The notes below the pieces were generated by a model. That model searched no databases, was not told where the DNA came from, and worked only from the letters and a program-made list of their open reading frames with translations. From Pusillimonas caeni (GTDB lineage Bacteria > Pseudomonadota > Gammaproteobacteria > Burkholderiales > Burkholderiaceae_B), in the NCBI RefSeq assembly GCF_003545815.1, contig NZ_PDUW01000007.1:224594-288593 (forward strand): DNA of 64,000 nt, in the 5' to 3' direction. The stretch's first letter is position 1; each line of letters begins with the position of its first letter. Position numbers and translations under genes: made by a program. Positions 62,222 through 64,000 of this stretch are shown in pieces.

Positions 62222-63490
62222 ATGAGCTTCGATCCCATCGATCACGATCTAGAGCGCGGCCTGAAGAACCGCCGCGAAATCCTTGGCGACGCCTGGGTGG
62301 ACCGTTCCCTTTCGCGCGCCAACAACTTCAATGCCGAGTTCCAGCAACTGATCACGCGTTTCGCCTGGAACGAAATCTGGGGCCGGCCCGGCCTGGACAA
62401 GAAAACCCGCCGCGCCATGGTGCTGGCCATTACCATGGCCCTGGGCCGCTGGGAAGAATTCGAGCTGCACGTGCGCGCCGCCCTGCAGGGCGGCCAGGAA
62501 GACACCCGCCTCACCCCCGACGAACTCAAAGAAGTGCTGATTCAAACCGCCATCTACGCCGGCGTGCCCGCCGCCAACACGGGCTTCACCCACGCCATGG
62601 CCATACTGCGCGAGATCGGGCCCGACATCGGCTATACCCTCGAACCGGCCGACATCACCGCCGCCGCCCACCCCGGCATAGGTCAAGAACGCGCCACGTT
62701 CAGCAAACCGACCTTGCACTACACCCTGCGCCGCGCGCGCAACGGCGCGCCCCGCCGCACCATCGTGCTCAGCCACGCCCTGGGCTGCGATCTGGACATG
62801 TGGGACGGCCTGGCCAATGCGCTGGCCGCCGACCACGACGTGGTGGCCTACGATCATCGCGGCCACGGCGGCTCCGACGCCCCCGCCGGCTTGTACACCA
62901 TGGCGGAGCTGGCCGAAGACGCGGCCCGCCTGGTGCGCGAGCTGGACTGCGGCCCCGTCGTCTGGATAGGCCTTTCCATGGGCGGCATGGTCGGCCAGGA
63001 GCTCGCCATCCGCCATCCCGAACTGGTTTCGGCCCTGGTGGTCGCCAATTCCACCTCGGCCTACCCCGACAACGTCCGCGCCGTCTGGCAGCAGCGCATC
63101 GAAACCGTGCGGGCCAAAGGCATCGAAGCCATCGCCGACGCGGTCATGGAGCGTTATTTCCATGCCGGCTTCCGCGAGGAAAAATCCGCCGCCGTGGCGG
63201 CCTTCCGCAAGCGCCTGGTGAGCACGGACACCGAAGGCTACATGGGCTGCTGCAACGCCGTGGGCACGGTCGACACCACCGACCGCCTGCCCCAGGTAAA
63301 GGCGCCCGCCCTCATCATCGCCGGCCAGCTGGACCAGGGCGCGCCCGTCACGATGTCCGAAACCATGGCGCGCCAGATTCCCGGCGCCAAGCTGGTGGTG
63401 CTGGAAGACGCCTCCCACTTGGCCGTGGCCGAGCAGCCCAAGGCCTTTGAACGGGCCGTGTCGGAGTTCCTTGCCGGTCTGCCCCGCTGA
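62222..63490 (+). CDS. pcaCD: Fused 4-carboxymuconolactone decarboxylase / 3-oxoadipate enol-lactonase
   Basis: 422 residues from MSFDPIDHDLERGLKNRREILGDAWV. Residues 1-140 are a complete PcaC: FQQLITRFAWNEIWGRPGLDKKTRR, GRWEEFELHVRAAL and EVLIQTAIYAGVPAANTGFTHA. Residues 155-422 are PcaD, an alpha/beta hydrolase with oxyanion-loop SHALGCDLDMWDGL, nucleophile elbow WIGLSMGGMVGQ, Asp in AGQLDQGAP and His in EDASHLAVAEQP. The order is PcaC then PcaD; Streptomyces PcaL has PcaD first. The fusion performs two consecutive steps after PcaB. Confidence 0.92.
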   Translation: MSFDPIDHDLERGLKNRREILGDAWVDRSLSRANNFNAEFQQLITRFAWNEIWGRPGLDKKTRRAMVLAITMALGRWEEFELHVRAALQGGQEDTRLTPDELKEVLIQTAIYAGVPAANTGFTHAMAILREIGPDIGYTLEPADITAAAHPGIGQERATFSKPTLHYTLRRARNGAPRRTIVLSHALGCDLDMWDGLANALAADHDVVAYDHRGHGGSDAPAGLYTMAELAEDAARLVRELDCGPVVWIGLSMGGMVGQELAIRHPELVSALVVANSTSAYPDNVRAVWQQRIETVRAKGIEAIADAVMERYFHAGFREEKSAAVAAFRKRLVSTDTEGYMGCCNAVGTVDTTDRLPQVKAPALIIAGQLDQGAPVTMSETMARQIPGAKLVVLEDASHLAVAEQPKAFERAVSEFLAGLPR

Positions 63491-64000
63491 TTGATCTTTC
63501 TCAACAGCAATGCTTGAGCGAGCTGGATAAGGGTTGAGGCCCTTACTTTTAATGTGATGCTTTTATTGGGTTCTTGAAACGCCGCCGGAGCAGGGAGCAT
63601 TTACGCCAGGCGGTCGGGCGGTCCGAGGCAGCGCCCTCCAACGCCCGGCGTAAATGCTCCCTGCTCCGGCGGCTTACATTTGGGCAAGCCATACAAGCCG
63701 ACGTTCTATTGCTCGGTTAGGGAGTATCGGGTCCCCTTTTATGCTTGGATTCCCCGCCCAAGGCAAGCCGCAAATGCCGGCGCTAAAGAATCTATGGTCA
63801 GCCCGCATTTTGCAAGCGTGACGGTGTTGACGTAAATTAGGCTTGCTTGAATCTATCCGGAGTCAGTTGGGGTTCCATCCCCGCTCCATGATGAGAGCCG
63901 CGCCGGGCAAGCCTAAGAACTCAATCAGCGTCGATGCGCTTTTCTTAAGCTCAGGTTTCCTGCCCGGCCGTTGAGCCGTTTATGTCTTCACGTATCTCGC
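63491..64000. other. Terminal intergenic stretch without an intact gene
   Basis: About 510 bases. It holds the palindromic element described separately and a minus-strand frame of 38 codons (63863-63979) with coding-like composition ending ALIMERGWNPN, perhaps a gene remnant. No promoter or terminator is convincing. Confidence 0.5.
63581..63673. repeat. 93-base element with 27-base perfect inverted ends
   Basis: Bases 63581-63607 and 63647-63673 are exact inverted copies around a 39-base GC-rich loop. It has no T-run, lies 90 bases after pcaCD, and has the layout of a REP-like or mobile hairpin rather than a normal terminator. Confidence 0.7.

Noticed and set aside
1..64000. CRISPR arrays, IS transposases, prophage genes and rRNA genes
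   Set aside because: None seen. The repeats found are two inverted-repeat elements and low-complexity coding repeats (tonB Glu-Pro, exbB Ala-Ser).

Overview
The window is GC-rich, gene-dense chromosomal DNA from a betaproteobacterium, most likely a member of the Alcaligenaceae (Bordetella/Achromobacter/Pusillimonas type). The assignment rests on general gene content: tonB-exbB-exbD, many FecA-type receptors with FecI/FecR pairs, ferulate and protocatechuate catabolism, rnr-rlmB and HU. It is inference, not a database match.

Layout. 1-2.8 kb: the start of an OmpR-type response regulator and the tonB-exbB-exbD operon behind a Fur-like palindrome. 2.9-7.7 kb: a MarR regulator divergent from feruloyl-CoA synthase, an ABC substrate-binding protein and two coupled genes of unknown function. 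7.7-22.7 kb: mostly housekeeping and metabolism (PAS protein, tRNA-Val, HU, PLP enzyme, rlmB, rnr, tRNA-Leu, GNAT, MBL-fold sulfur dioxygenase-like enzyme, DUF3008, FMN glutamate-synthase-like protein, PACE efflux protein, flavin monooxygenase, tRNA-Met, ccdAB, MetE-like enzyme). 22.7-55.4 kb: a large iron-acquisition region with four FecI/FecR/receptor sets, a fifth receptor without a signalling domain, a PepSY reductase-like operon and a MacA-MacB-NodT export pump. An MHS transporter, a mechanosensitive channel and gene remnants (Sir2, possible BrnA) are interspersed. 55.4-63.5 kb: exported peroxiredoxin, a DUF2157/DUF4401/GDYXXLXY fusion protein, a PAS chemoreceptor with a sigma-28 promoter, pcaB and a fused PcaC-PcaD protein. 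The last 500 bases hold no intact gene.

How it fits together. The fecI genes (or the operon leading to them) carry Fur boxes. The fecR and receptor genes carry a second promoter type: a cluster-specific -35 ending in GGG or GGC, 15-16 bases, then CGTC, often with a GTTACAAA element about 26 bases further upstream. The paired promoters of each set share their -35, so cognate sigma-promoter sets can be read from the sequence. The promoters of the MacAB-NodT pump and of the PepSY operon carry the -35 of the third set (TTACGG). This suggests one regulon joining receptor, periplasmic reductive iron release and siderophore re-export, analogous to FpvA / FpvGHJK / PvdRT-OpmQ of Pseudomonas. No siderophore biosynthesis gene is present, so foreign siderophores are the likely substrates. 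A perfect 14-base palindrome, CCTTTGGCCAAAGG, lies in the 5' leader of three of the receptor genes and has no explanation I know of. At the other end of metabolism, fcs (ferulate) and pcaB/pcaCD (protocatechuate) belong to one lignin-aromatic degradation route.
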